A stretch of DNA of 64,000 bases from Arthrobacter sp. S39 (lineage in GTDB: Bacteria > Actinomycetota > Actinomycetes > Actinomycetales > Micrococcaceae): assembly GCF_004320525.1 (NCBI RefSeq), contig NZ_SIHX01000005.1, forward strand, positions 124,001-188,000, given 5' to 3'. The translations under genes were made by a program, and so were the position numbers. The notes beneath the pieces were generated by a model. The model ran no database searches. It was not told the DNA's origin and worked only from the letters and a program-made list of their open reading frames with translations. Of this stretch, positions 7,754-15,999 are shown piece by piece. Positions within the stretch are counted from its first letter, which is position 1. The number at the start of each line of letters is the position of its first letter.

Positions 7754-9349
7754 ATGCACAAGCACCCCCAAACCCCCCGGATGCTGCGGTGGCGCCCTGC
7801 CGCCGCAGCGCTGGCGGCAGCCGTGGCGGCCTCGGCCTTCCTGGCCATCCCGTCAGCACAGGCCAACGAGCCGGCGGATCCGCCGGCGGCCGAGCAGATG
7901 CCGGCGCCGACCCCGGGCTTCCCCCTGCCGACCAAGCACACGCAGCAGGCCCACGACCCGGCGTCGGACTTCACTTCCAAGTGGACCCGCGCGGACGCCA
8001 AGCAGATCATGGCGCAGAGCGATTCCACCGTTGCTCCCGGCGAGAACTCCATGAGCCCGGATGTCACCATGCCGGAGATCCCCGAGGATTTCCCCGCCAT
8101 GAATGACGACGTCTGGGTCTGGGACACCTGGTCCCTCACGGACGAGAACGCCAACCAGATCAGCTACAAGGGCTACGACGTCATCTTCTCCCTGGTGGCC
8201 GACCGGCACGCGGGCTACGGCTTCGACCAGCGCCACTGGAACGCCCGGATCGGCTACTTCTTCCGCAAGACCAACGCCGACCCGGCGAAGGACAAGTGGA
8301 ACTACGGCGGACACCTGTTCCTGGACAACACCTCGATCGGCAACACCGAGTGGTCCGGTTCCACCCGCCTGATGCAGGGCAACCAGGTCAACGTGTTCTA
8401 CACGGCCACTACGTTCTACGACGTGGCCGAGCGGAACGCGGGTGGCGGCGGCATCGCCCCCGACGCGGCTATCGCCAAGGCCCTGGGCAAGATCCATGCA
8501 GACGAGAACGGCGTCACGTTCGATGGCTTCGAGCACACCAAGCTGCTTGAGCCGGACGGCAAGATGTACCAGAACAAGGCGCAGAACCCCGGCTTCGCGT
8601 TCCGCGACCCGTACACGTTCGCGGACCCTGCACACCCCGGCAAGACTTTCATGGTCTTCGAAGGAAACACCGGCGGCACCCGTGGCGAATACCGCTGCGA
8701 GCAGGAGGACCTCGGCTACGAGCCGGGAGACCCCAACGCCGAGAACCTGAACGAAGTCAACAGCACCGGCGCCTACTACCAGACCGCCAACGTGGGCCTG
8801 GCCGTGGCGGACAACAAGGACCTGACCAAATGGTCCTTCCTGCCGCCGATCCTCTCCGCCAACTGCGTCAATGACCAGACTGAGCGCCCGCAGATCTTCA
8901 TCCAGAATGAAAATGGCAAGAACAAGTACTACCTGTTCACCATCAGCCACCAGTTCACCTACGCGGCAGGCATGCGCGGCCCCGACGGCGTCTACGGCTT
9001 CGTCGGCGACGGCGTCCGTTCCGACTACCAGCCGATGAACAACAGCGGATTGGCCCTGGGTTCCCCGACGGACCTGAACATGCCGGCCAACGCTCCGGAG
9101 GGCCCCAACCCGCTCCAGAACGGCCGCCAGTTCCAGGCGTACTCGCACTACGTGCAGCCCGGTGGCCTGGTGCAGTCCTTCATCGACAACGTCAACGGCG
9201 TCCGCGGCGGATCCCTCTCGCCCACGGTGAAGATCAATTTCCAGAACGGTATTTCCCAGGTGGACCGCAGCTTCGGCACGGACGGCCTCGGCCCGTTCGG
9301 CTACCTGCCCACCAACGTCCGCGTCGGCGGCGAGGGCCACTACAAGTGA
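7754..9349 (+). CDS. Secreted GH68 levansucrase / fructosyltransferase
   Basis: Transfers fructose from sucrose to water, sucrose or a growing levan chain outside the cell. 531 residues with a Sec signal peptide: basic start, alanine-rich core, and a likely cut after AQA near residue 37. The GH68 triad is complete: nucleophile Asp124 in VWDTW, stabiliser Asp285 in FRDPYTF, and acid/base Glu377 in TERPQIF. Substrate-contacting WSGS-type residues (TEWSGSTRL) are also present. It follows the GH32 operon after a 477-bp gap with its own operator and promoter candidates, so it is probably a separate transcript. Together the two loci describe extracellular fructan formation and intracellular fructoside hydrolysis. 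An inulosucrase specificity cannot be excluded from sequence. Confidence 0.95.
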   Translation: MHKHPQTPRMLRWRPAAAALAAAVAASAFLAIPSAQANEPADPPAAEQMPAPTPGFPLPTKHTQQAHDPASDFTSKWTRADAKQIMAQSDSTVAPGENSMSPDVTMPEIPEDFPAMNDDVWVWDTWSLTDENANQISYKGYDVIFSLVADRHAGYGFDQRHWNARIGYFFRKTNADPAKDKWNYGGHLFLDNTSIGNTEWSGSTRLMQGNQVNVFYTATTFYDVAERNAGGGGIAPDAAIAKALGKIHADENGVTFDGFEHTKLLEPDGKMYQNKAQNPGFAFRDPYTFADPAHPGKTFMVFEGNTGGTRGEYRCEQEDLGYEPGDPNAENLNEVNSTGAYYQTANVGLAVADNKDLTKWSFLPPILSANCVNDQTERPQIFIQNENGKNKYYLFTISHQFTYAAGMRGPDGVYGFVGDGVRSDYQPMNNSGLALGSPTDLNMPANAPEGPNPLQNGRQFQAYSHYVQPGGLVQSFIDNVNGVRGGSLSPTVKINFQNGISQVDRSFGTDGLGPFGYLPTNVRVGGEGHYK

Positions 9350-9383
9350 CCATCACCTAACGGAAGCTGATCCAAGACCTTCC

Positions 9384-9432
9384 GCAGGTGGGGCGGGGAT
9401 GTCCGGCATGACCGGGCGTCCCCGCCTCCTGC
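9384..9432 (+). terminator. Hairpin after levansucrase
   Basis: Eight-bp arms GGCGGGGA (9392-9399) and TCCCCGCC (9419-9426) are extended by GCAGG/CCTGC (9384-9388 and 9428-9432) after a small internal loop. No T-run follows, which is common in high-GC genomes. It sits between the levansucrase stop and the Asp23 operon. Confidence 0.5.
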
Positions 9433-9486
9433 CGTTAAGACGCAGGCAGGGGATAGGGTTGGGTTCAACAGAAGGGGGAGTGCCTG

Positions 9487-9942
9487 ATGGAATACCAGAA
9501 CCCACAACCCGACGCGGGCGTCCAAAAACACAGCGCCGGAAGCCTGGTGCCCGGCCACGGCCGCACCGTCATCTCTGAGACTGCCGTAGCAAAGGTTGCC
9601 GGCATCGCCGCCCGTGCTGTCCCGGGAGTCTATTCGCTGGGCTCCGGGCCGTCCCGTGCCCTCGGCGCCATCCGGGACGCCGTCGGCAGTTCCGACCACG
9701 CAGCAGGTGTGCACGCCGAGGTGGGCGAAACCCAGGTGGCTGTGGACATCAGCCTGGTGGCCACCTACGGCGCACCGCTCCATTCGGTGGCAGACCAGGT
9801 CCGGTCGTCCGTGTACCGCGCCGTTGAAGAGCTCGTCGGGCTGCAGGTCATTGAAGTGAACGTCGAAATCACCGATGTCTATGTGGCCCCGCCTGTTAAA
9901 CCGGCAGGTCCGGCCACCGCAGAAAGGGAGGCCCTCCTGTGA
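9487..9942 (+). CDS. Asp23/Gls24 family envelope stress response protein
   Basis: First gene of a five-gene envelope-stress group, 151 residues. The core GRTVISETAVAKVAGIAARA followed by VPGVYSLG and a later VDISLVATYG / VSVYRAVEELVGLQVIEVNV-like region is the Asp23 fold signature (DUF322). In staphylococci Asp23 is an abundant membrane-associated protein anchored by AmaP, and deletion induces cell-wall stress genes. Here an AmaP-like gene closes the same operon. A GGGGGAG ribosome-binding site precedes the ATG. The stop overlaps the next GTG (GTGA). Confidence 0.9.
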   Translation: MEYQNPQPDAGVQKHSAGSLVPGHGRTVISETAVAKVAGIAARAVPGVYSLGSGPSRALGAIRDAVGSSDHAAGVHAEVGETQVAVDISLVATYGAPLHSVADQVRSSVYRAVEELVGLQVIEVNVEITDVYVAPPVKPAGPATAEREALL

Positions 9943-10130
9943 ACCTGACAGTTGTGGGAATCGCCGTGGGAGCGTTCGTGGCGTTTATGTCCTTCCAGTT
10001 CGGGCTGTGGGGCTTCCTGGTCTCGCTGCTGTTTATGGCAATCGGAGCCCTGCTGGGCCGCGCGGCGGAAGGGAAACTGGACCTGCGCGGCGTCCTGGAT
10101 GCCATCATCGGCCGGCGCTCCTCGTCATGA
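9939..10130 (+). CDS. Small membrane protein, DUF2273-like
   Basis: 63 residues with two closely spaced hydrophobic helices (about 3-20 and 22-40) and a charged tail GKLDLRGVLDAIIGRR. This matches the general pattern of DUF2273 proteins that accompany Asp23 genes in Firmicutes. The GTG start at 9939 overlaps the upstream stop, and its own stop overlaps the next ATG. Its function is not established; it is likely a membrane partner of the Asp23 proteins in this operon. Confidence 0.8.
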   Translation: MNLTVVGIAVGAFVAFMSFQFGLWGFLVSLLFMAIGALLGRAAEGKLDLRGVLDAIIGRRSSS

Positions 10131-10507
10131 GCTCGCCTGCATCGACGCTCCAGGGCCAGGTTCTTGCCGGCCATAACCGCATCAGCACCCAGGCCCTCAC
10201 CAGCCTGGCCAGGGCCGCGGCAGCTGAGGCGCTGGGCGTGCCTGCCCAGGACATCCGTGCAGACTGGTCCGACGACGACGGCCTTCTGGCGCTGTCCCTC
10301 GTGGCGCCCATCCACATCCCGCCGCTGAAGGCCGTAGCGGCCGACGCCGCCAGGGTGGCCGCCTTCGGCGGGTCCATCTGGGACCGTACTGTCACTGCGA
10401 AAGCACGGATCCTGGCCACCGTCACCGCGCTCAGCGGGGCAAGGCTCAGCCGCGTGGACATCCGGATCAGCGGGGCCCGGATCAGCGAAGGAGGGCGTGT
10501 GAAATGA
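10127..10507 (+). CDS. Asp23-like hypothetical protein
   Basis: 126 residues starting at ATG 10127 (ATGA overlap with the upstream stop). The segment HNRISTQALTSLARAAAAEA resembles the opening helix of Asp23 proteins, and the middle part alternates hydrophobic residues as in a compact alpha/beta domain. No signal peptide or membrane helix is visible. I read it as a second, diverged Asp23-type protein of the operon; the sequence alone does not reveal a separate activity. The next gene starts 4 bp before its stop. Confidence 0.7.
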   Translation: MSSPASTLQGQVLAGHNRISTQALTSLARAAAAEALGVPAQDIRADWSDDDGLLALSLVAPIHIPPLKAVAADAARVAAFGGSIWDRTVTAKARILATVTALSGARLSRVDIRISGARISEGGRVK

Positions 10508-11097
10508 GCGCACCGGACAAGCAACGAATCCTCTACCGGGAGACCCACTCGTCCCGCGCGGTGGTGGCATCGATCGCCGCCGTCCTGGTTGTGGTGGCCT
10601 GCGCCTACGGACTCCTGGAAGCAGCCGTCCATGCCATCGGCCAGCCCGCTTGGCTGATCGAACCGCAGACTGCGGCGGAACGGCTCGTAGCGCTGCCCTC
10701 GGGAATATCGCCGTTGCTGCTCGGCGCCATGGGCGCCGTGCTGGCAATGATCGGGCTGTTCTTCCTTCTGAACGCAGTGCTTCCCGGGCGCCGCGCACGG
10801 CATGTGCTCAGCGGCCAGGGCGACGGCTGGAACAGTCCGGCAGTGGTGGTGGACGACGAGGTCATCGCTTCCGCCCTGGCACGGCGTGCCCGGCTCGCTG
10901 CCAACGTCACACCCGAGCAGGTCATGGTGGTGGTTTCCCGGCGCCAGGTCATTGTGAACGTCCGTCCCACCTCCGGCGTCCCTGTGGATGGGGAAGCCAT
11001 CCGCGCAGCAGTGGACAGCGAACTTGGCGAGATGGCCCTGCTCCCGGTTCCCGAGGTCCGCATCAACCTGGCATCGGCAGGGGTGATTGGCGCGTGA
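10504..11097 (+). CDS. Membrane protein with DUF6286-type C-terminus
   Basis: 197 residues. Two membrane helices are visible (about 19-40, VVASIAAVLVVVACAYGLLE, and about 76-96, LLLGAMGAVLAMIGLFFLLN). A cytoplasmic domain with VVDDEVIASALARRARLAANV and RRQVIVNVRPTSGVPVDG follows, the pattern of the actinobacterial DUF6286 proteins found beside Asp23 genes. Starts are coupled on both sides (ATGA at 10504, GTGA at 11094). It probably anchors or organises the Asp23 complex at the membrane; direct functional knowledge is lacking. Confidence 0.75.
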   Translation: MSAPDKQRILYRETHSSRAVVASIAAVLVVVACAYGLLEAAVHAIGQPAWLIEPQTAAERLVALPSGISPLLLGAMGAVLAMIGLFFLLNAVLPGRRARHVLSGQGDGWNSPAVVVDDEVIASALARRARLAANVTPEQVMVVVSRRQVIVNVRPTSGVPVDGEAIRAAVDSELGEMALLPVPEVRINLASAGVIGA

Positions 11098-11705
11098 CCA
11101 GCACACCCGTCCTGCTCAATCGGATCCTTGTGGCGATCCTGGGCATCAAGCTCCTCGCCATTGGACTGCTCCTGGTCCTGCTGGCCACCGTTCCGGCAGT
11201 CGCCACGTGGTGGCATTCCTGGTCGGAGGACGTCTGGCAGGGGATTAACCAGGCCTTCAACAACACCCGGTTCCCGGGCCGGCCGGAAAGCTGGCTGTGG
11301 ATCGTGGTGGTCCTTGTGACACTGCTGCTGATGGGGCTGATGGTTGCCTGGGTGGCGCAGCAGGGGAAAGGGCGCACCAACCAGCTCGTTTCAGATGACG
11401 ACGCCGGGGAAGTTGCCGGCAACGTCCGGATCGGGGGAGGGGTGGCCGAACAGGCACTCAAGCAGGCCCTCGCGGAACGTCCGGATCTGGCCGGTGCCAC
11501 CGTTGCAACCTACGAGGTCAACGGCAACCCGGCCCTGAAGGTCCGGCTCCTCCCGCGCCAGGGCGTCGCCCCGCACCTCCTCGCGGCGGAGGTGGCAACC
11601 CTGGTGGACGCCCTGGACGCGGTGGTTGGCATACGCACGCCGGTGCTGATCCACATCGGCGCCGGTGCGCGGACGCGGTTCAGCCGGGCTGAACGCGTCC
11701 GCTGA
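11094..11705 (+). CDS. AmaP-like Asp23 membrane anchor protein
   Basis: 203 residues from GTG 11094, which overlaps the previous stop (GTGA). Two N-terminal membrane helices (about 8-33 and 68-90) flank a short extracytoplasmic segment. A cytoplasmic domain with GNVRIGGGVAEQALKQAL and NPALKVRLLPRQGVA follows. This architecture matches AmaP (alkaline shock response membrane anchor) proteins, which tether Asp23 to the membrane in staphylococci. It ends 9 bp before the stop of the convergent alpha-glucosidase, with no room for a separate terminator. Confidence 0.8.
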   Translation: MTSTPVLLNRILVAILGIKLLAIGLLLVLLATVPAVATWWHSWSEDVWQGINQAFNNTRFPGRPESWLWIVVVLVTLLLMGLMVAWVAQQGKGRTNQLVSDDDAGEVAGNVRIGGGVAEQALKQALAERPDLAGATVATYEVNGNPALKVRLLPRQGVAPHLLAAEVATLVDALDAVVGIRTPVLIHIGAGARTRFSRAERVR

Positions 11706-11714
11706 ACACCTAAA

Positions 11715-13541
11715 TCAGCGGGTCAGGTAGACCGTGCAGTTCGGCGGAATCCCGGCCATCAGACCGTCCGACGGCGGAGTGCTGGCCAGCGACACCGCGA
11801 ACCCCTCAGGTACGGGAACCGCGGCCGCACCCAGGTTGCTCAGCACCAGCACCTCGCCATTGCGGAAGGCCAGCACCCCTGCTTCCGGCTGATGGGCGTC
11901 CGCCCATTGGAAGGACCCGGATCCCAGCCCGTGGGCGGAGCGGAACGCCAGTGCCGAACGGTAGAGCTCCAGCGTGGAACCCCCGACGCCGTCCTGCCGG
12001 TCTGCAGCCAGGTCCCGGAAGGACTCCGGCTGGGGCAGCCATGGTGCCGCGGGCACAATGGTGCCGGCGTCGGGCGTCCCGCCGACCGGGAAGGCCGTTG
12101 CAAAACCGTAACCAGGCTCGTCTGCCTTCCACGGAAGCGGCACGCGGCAGCCGTCGCGGCCGATCTCCGCGCCACTGGTGCGGAAGAAGGTGGGATCCTG
12201 CCGGGCGTCATCCGGGAGGCCGGTGTGTTCGGGAAGCCCCAGTTCCTCGCCCTGGTAGATGTAGACGGAACCCGGCAGCGCGAAGGAGAGCATGGTGGCC
12301 GCACGGGCCCGCTGCAGTCCCAGGAGGGCGTGCGGCTGCTCGTCCCCGGCCCCGATGCCCTTGGGGAACGTGGTGGGATCCTTCAAGCCGAACCGCGTGG
12401 TGTGCCGCACGGTGTCGTGGTTGCTCAACACCCACGTGGACGGTGCCTCCACGGACGCCGCCGCGCGGAGGGAGTCGTCAATGGCTTCGGCCATGCGCTC
12501 CGCATCCCACCCGGCGAGCAGGAAATCGAAGTTGAAGGCCTGCTGCATTTCATCCTTGCGGACATACCGGGCAAGCCGTTCCGCGGGCTCCACCCAGGCC
12601 TCGGCGACCATCATCCGGTCGCCCTCGTACGCCGCCAGCACCCGGTTCCAGTCGCGGTAAATGTCATGCACGCCATCCTGGTCAAAAAACGGCGACGGCG
12701 GGTACTGCGGCGACACCGCCCGGTGCGGCTCCTGCGCCTCCGTATGGGCGCCGTGGGCATCGCCCGGCGGGGTGTGCCGGTTGTCCGGAGCCTGCTCGGC
12801 GGTACCCTCCACCATGGCCGCGACCCCGTCCCAGTCCGGCAGGCCGGCTTCCTTGACCATGCCGTGGGCAACATCCACGCGGAAACCGTCCACGCCGCGG
12901 TCCAGCCAGAAGCGCATGACGGAGCGCATTTCCTCCTTGACCTCGTCGTTGTCCCAGTTCAGGTCAGGCTGTTTGGTATCGAACAGGTGAAGGTACCAGT
13001 CGCCGGGCCTTCCATCCGCTTCCGTTACCCTGCTCCAGGCGGGCCCGCCGAAGATGGACCGCCAGTTGTTCGGCGCGAGGTTGCCATCGCCGGAGCCCGG
13101 CACCTCGTCCTTGCCCGTCCGGAACATGTAACGGTCCCGTTGCGGGGATCCCGGAGGGGCTGCCAGAGCCTCCTGGAACCATGCGTGCTCGTCCGAGGTG
13201 TGGTTTGGGACAAGATCCACGATGACCTTCAGGCCGAGGCCGTGAGCAGTTTGTAACATTGCGTCGAAATCGGCCAGCGTTCCGAAAAGCGGGTCCACCT
13301 GGCGGTAGTCCGCCACGTCGTAACCGCCGTCCGCCTGGGGGGACTTATAGAAGGGCGACAGCCAGACCGCGTCGACTCCGAGCTGCTGCAAATACGGCAA
13401 ACGGGCCGTAATCCCGGGCAGATCCCCCATCCCGTCGCCGTTGGCGTCTGCGAACGACCGGGGATAGATCTGGTAGACGGCGGCACTGGCCCACCAGGAC
13501 TTTACCGTCAAGGCGGGGGTGGGAACGAGCGGATGGCGCAT
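11715..13541 (-). CDS. GH13 alpha-glucosidase (oligo-1,6-glucosidase / maltase type)
   Basis: Cleaves terminal alpha-glucosidic bonds of maltose-like, isomaltose-like or sucrose-isomer substrates in the cytoplasm. 608 residues without a signal peptide. The (beta/alpha)8 barrel opens with WWASAAVYQIYPRSFADANG. Region II DGFRVDVAHGM carries nucleophile Asp223, region III VAEAWVE carries acid/base Glu314, and region IV SNHD carries Asp376. VDLVPNHTSDEH is region I. A good AGGAAC ribosome-binding site precedes the ATG. It is divergent from a CUT1 sugar importer across a 126-bp region holding a LacI-type operator, so enzyme and importer are probably co-regulated. Exact linkage specificity is not readable here. 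Confidence 0.93.
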   Translation of the reverse strand: MRHPLVPTPALTVKSWWASAAVYQIYPRSFADANGDGMGDLPGITARLPYLQQLGVDAVWLSPFYKSPQADGGYDVADYRQVDPLFGTLADFDAMLQTAHGLGLKVIVDLVPNHTSDEHAWFQEALAAPPGSPQRDRYMFRTGKDEVPGSGDGNLAPNNWRSIFGGPAWSRVTEADGRPGDWYLHLFDTKQPDLNWDNDEVKEEMRSVMRFWLDRGVDGFRVDVAHGMVKEAGLPDWDGVAAMVEGTAEQAPDNRHTPPGDAHGAHTEAQEPHRAVSPQYPPSPFFDQDGVHDIYRDWNRVLAAYEGDRMMVAEAWVEPAERLARYVRKDEMQQAFNFDFLLAGWDAERMAEAIDDSLRAAASVEAPSTWVLSNHDTVRHTTRFGLKDPTTFPKGIGAGDEQPHALLGLQRARAATMLSFALPGSVYIYQGEELGLPEHTGLPDDARQDPTFFRTSGAEIGRDGCRVPLPWKADEPGYGFATAFPVGGTPDAGTIVPAAPWLPQPESFRDLAADRQDGVGGSTLELYRSALAFRSAHGLGSGSFQWADAHQPEAGVLAFRNGEVLVLSNLGAAAVPVPEGFAVSLASTPPSDGLMAGIPPNCTVYLTR

Positions 13542-13566
13542 TTGGTTCCTCTCAGGTAACTTTTTG

Positions 13567-13582
13567 ATGTAAACGCTTGCAT
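13567..13582. promoter_or_regulatory. LacI-type operator between alpha-glucosidase and sugar importer
   Basis: ATGTAAACGCTTGCAT is a near-palindrome sharing 15 of 16 positions with the site upstream of levansucrase. It overlaps the candidate -35 box of the plus-strand promoter and lies between the candidate -35 (TTGCGG) and -10 (TACATC) of the minus-strand promoter. One bound repressor could therefore block both directions. The LacI gene at 17311 is the closest candidate regulator. Confidence 0.65.
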
Positions 13583-13606
13583 TTCTTCCCGCAACGTTAC
13601 TAGTGT
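13577..13606 (+). promoter_or_regulatory. Candidate promoter of the sugar importer operon
   Basis: TTGCAT (13577-13582), an 18-nt spacer, then TAGTGT (13601-13606). This would start transcription near 13613 and give a leader of about 55 nt to the ATG at 13668. It also argues against a start codon upstream of 13613 for the binding protein. Confidence 0.45.
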
Positions 13607-13667
13607 GACAGTCACCACATCAACCGCACTGTCGACTTACTTGTCACTCAGCGAGGAGCCTCAAGCA

Positions 13668-14954
13668 ATGAAAACCCGTAAATTCTTACTCCCGGCAGCA
13701 ACTGCCGGCATCTTGGCCCTAACGCTCTCCGCCTGTGGCGGCGGGGGCGGGGGCACCACAGGTGGCGGCGGCACTGATGCCGAGGCCAACCTCGACGGCC
13801 GCGGTCCCATCACGTACGTCCAGGGCAAGGACAACAGCAACGTTGTCCGTCCCCTGGTGGAAAAGTGGAATGCCGCCCACCCCAACGAGAAGGTCACGTT
13901 CAAGGAACAGACCGACCAGGCCGACCAGCAGCACGATGACCTCGTGCAGCATTACCAGGCCAAGGACGCCAACTACGACGTCGCCAGCGTTGACGTTGTG
14001 TGGACAGCTGAGTTTGCGGCCAAGGGATGGCTGCAGCCGCTCAAGGACAAGATGGCCGTTGACACCACAGGCATGCTGAAGCCCACCGTGGATGCGGGTT
14101 CGTACAAGGGAACGCTCTATGCCGCGCCGGTATCGTCCGACGGCGGCATCCTCTACTACCGCAAGGACCTCGTTCCCACTGCCCCCAAGACCTGGGCAGA
14201 AATGATGGACATGTGCTCCATTGCCAAGGCCAACAACATCGGCTGCTACTCGGGCCAGTTCAAGCAGTATGAGGGCCTTACGGTGAACGCGTCCGAAGCC
14301 ATCAACTCGTTTGGCGGCTCCGTCCTTGACAAGGACGGCAAGCCCAGCCTGAACACGGCTGACGCCAAGGCAGGCCTGGAGAACCTGATCAAGGCCTACA
14401 AGGACGGCAACATCCCGCAGGAAGCCATCACCTACCAGGAAGAGGAAAGCCGCCGGGCCTTCCAAAGCGGTAACCTGCTCTTCCTGCGCAACTGGCCTTA
14501 CGTTTACAACCTTGCCACCACTGAAGGCTCATCCGTCGTCAAGGACAAGCTGGGTATGACGGCTCTTCCGGGCAAGGACGGACCTGGTGCATCGTCGCTG
14601 GGCGGACACAGTGCAGCAGTCAGCGTGTACTCGAAGAACAAGGCAACTGCCCTGGACTTCGTAAAGTTCCTTGTCGACGCGGAGCAGCAGAAGTTCTTCG
14701 CCACCCAGGGTTCTCTGGCTCCGGTGCTTGGTGACCTCTACGAGGACAAGGAGCTCGTTGCGAAACTCCCGTACCTTCCGGTGCTGAAGACCTCCATCGA
14801 GAACGCCGTTCCGCGTCCGGTCACGCCGTTCTACCCGGCCGTTACACAGGCTATCCAGGAGAACTCGTACGCTGCGCTGAAGGGCGAGAAGTCTGCTGAG
14901 CAGGCCCTCTCCGACATGCAGAAGTCCATCGAGTCCGCTGGCGCAGGATCGTAG
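13668..14954 (+). CDS. Sugar ABC transporter substrate-binding lipoprotein (CUT1, MalE-like)
   Basis: Extracellular binding protein of a carbohydrate importer, 428 residues. The start at 13668 is chosen because a GAGGAGC ribosome-binding site precedes it and it gives a clean lipoprotein signal, MKTRKFLLPAATAGILALTL followed by lipobox LSAC with Cys23. A glycine-rich linker after the cysteine is typical of exported lipoproteins. The mature part has family-1 features (DVVWTAEFAAKGWLQPL, YAAPVSSDGGILYYRKDL, FLRNWPY). It is first in a transporter operon and divergent from the GH13 alpha-glucosidase, so alpha-glucosides such as maltose, trehalose or sucrose isomers are likely ligands (inference). 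Confidence 0.92.
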   Translation: MKTRKFLLPAATAGILALTLSACGGGGGGTTGGGGTDAEANLDGRGPITYVQGKDNSNVVRPLVEKWNAAHPNEKVTFKEQTDQADQQHDDLVQHYQAKDANYDVASVDVVWTAEFAAKGWLQPLKDKMAVDTTGMLKPTVDAGSYKGTLYAAPVSSDGGILYYRKDLVPTAPKTWAEMMDMCSIAKANNIGCYSGQFKQYEGLTVNASEAINSFGGSVLDKDGKPSLNTADAKAGLENLIKAYKDGNIPQEAITYQEEESRRAFQSGNLLFLRNWPYVYNLATTEGSSVVKDKLGMTALPGKDGPGASSLGGHSAAVSVYSKNKATALDFVKFLVDAEQQKFFATQGSLAPVLGDLYEDKELVAKLPYLPVLKTSIENAVPRPVTPFYPAVTQAIQENSYAALKGEKSAEQALSDMQKSIESAGAGS

Positions 14955-14961
14955 CTTAGCC

Positions 14962-15999
14962 ATGGCAACCGAATTGGGCCCGACGCCGGTCAAAAAGCCG
15001 GCGTCGGGCGGTCCCGAAGTCCACCACGCACCCAAGGGTGTGGGGGAGGACAACAAGCTGATGAGTCAGGGCAGGTGGGCGTCCTGGCTGCTCGCTCCGA
15101 CCATCATTGCGCTGGGCGTCGTTATTGTGTACCCGATCATCAGCGCCATTGTGATGTCCTTCCAGAAGGACGCAGGCCTGGATCCTGTCACCGGCCTGTT
15201 TACGGCCGGCGGCCCAGCAGGTATTCAAAACTATGTGAACTGGATAGGCCAGCAGTGTGCCGCCCCTGGCGGCGGCACCATTGCTTGCCCCCCAGGTACC
15301 CTCGGCGGCCAGTTCTGGTCGGCCACAACCACCACGTTTATCTTCACCATCATCACGGTCACGTTTGAGACCATCCTGGGCTTCTGGATGGCCATGATCA
15401 TGGCACGCACTTTCAAGGGCCGCAGCCTCATCCGGGCCGCTGTCCTGGTGCCGTGGGCCATCCCCACCGCCGTCACCGCCCAGCTCTGGCTCTTCATCTT
15501 CGACTTCGAAGGCATCGCCAACAAGCTGTTCAACGCCAGTATCCTCTGGACCGGCAGTGAGTGGCCCGCCAAATGGGCCGTTATCATCGCCGATACCTGG
15601 AAGACGACGCCGTTCATGGCGCTGTTGATCCTCGCGGGCCTGCAGATGATTCCCGCTGAGGTCTACGAAGCGGCCAAGGTGGATGGCGCCACTGCATGGC
15701 AGCGGTTCCGCCTGATCACGCTTCCGCTGGTCAAGCCGGCGCTGATGGTGGCAATCCTGTTCCGCACGCTGGACGCGCTGCGCATGTTCGACCTCCCGTA
15801 CATCCTGACGCAGGGCGCGAACAACACCACCACGCTGTCCATACTGGTGATCAACCAGATCAGGCAAGGGTTCAACGCGGCCGCGGCGCTGTCCACGATC
15901 ACCTTCATCATCATCTTCTTGGTCGCTTTCATCTTCGTACGGTTCCTGGGCGCGAATGTTGTGGAGCAAAGCGGCGCCACCGGTAAGGGGAAGAAATGA
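14962..15999 (+). CDS. Sugar ABC transporter permease (MalF-like)
   Basis: 345 residues, with about six membrane helices starting near residue 38 (WASWLLAPTIIALGVVIVYP). A periplasmic region after the first helix contains four scattered cysteines. The coupling loop near the C-terminal third (EVYEAAKVDGATAWQRFRLI) is the CUT1 EAA motif that contacts the ATPase. It starts 7 bp after the binding-protein stop and overlaps the next permease. No ATPase gene is present in the operon, so a shared MsiK-type ATPase encoded elsewhere is expected, as is known for actinobacterial CUT1 systems. Confidence 0.93.
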   Translation: MATELGPTPVKKPASGGPEVHHAPKGVGEDNKLMSQGRWASWLLAPTIIALGVVIVYPIISAIVMSFQKDAGLDPVTGLFTAGGPAGIQNYVNWIGQQCAAPGGGTIACPPGTLGGQFWSATTTTFIFTIITVTFETILGFWMAMIMARTFKGRSLIRAAVLVPWAIPTAVTAQLWLFIFDFEGIANKLFNASILWTGSEWPAKWAVIIADTWKTTPFMALLILAGLQMIPAEVYEAAKVDGATAWQRFRLITLPLVKPALMVAILFRTLDALRMFDLPYILTQGANNTTTLSILVINQIRQGFNAAAALSTITFIIIFLVAFIFVRFLGANVVEQSGATGKGKK

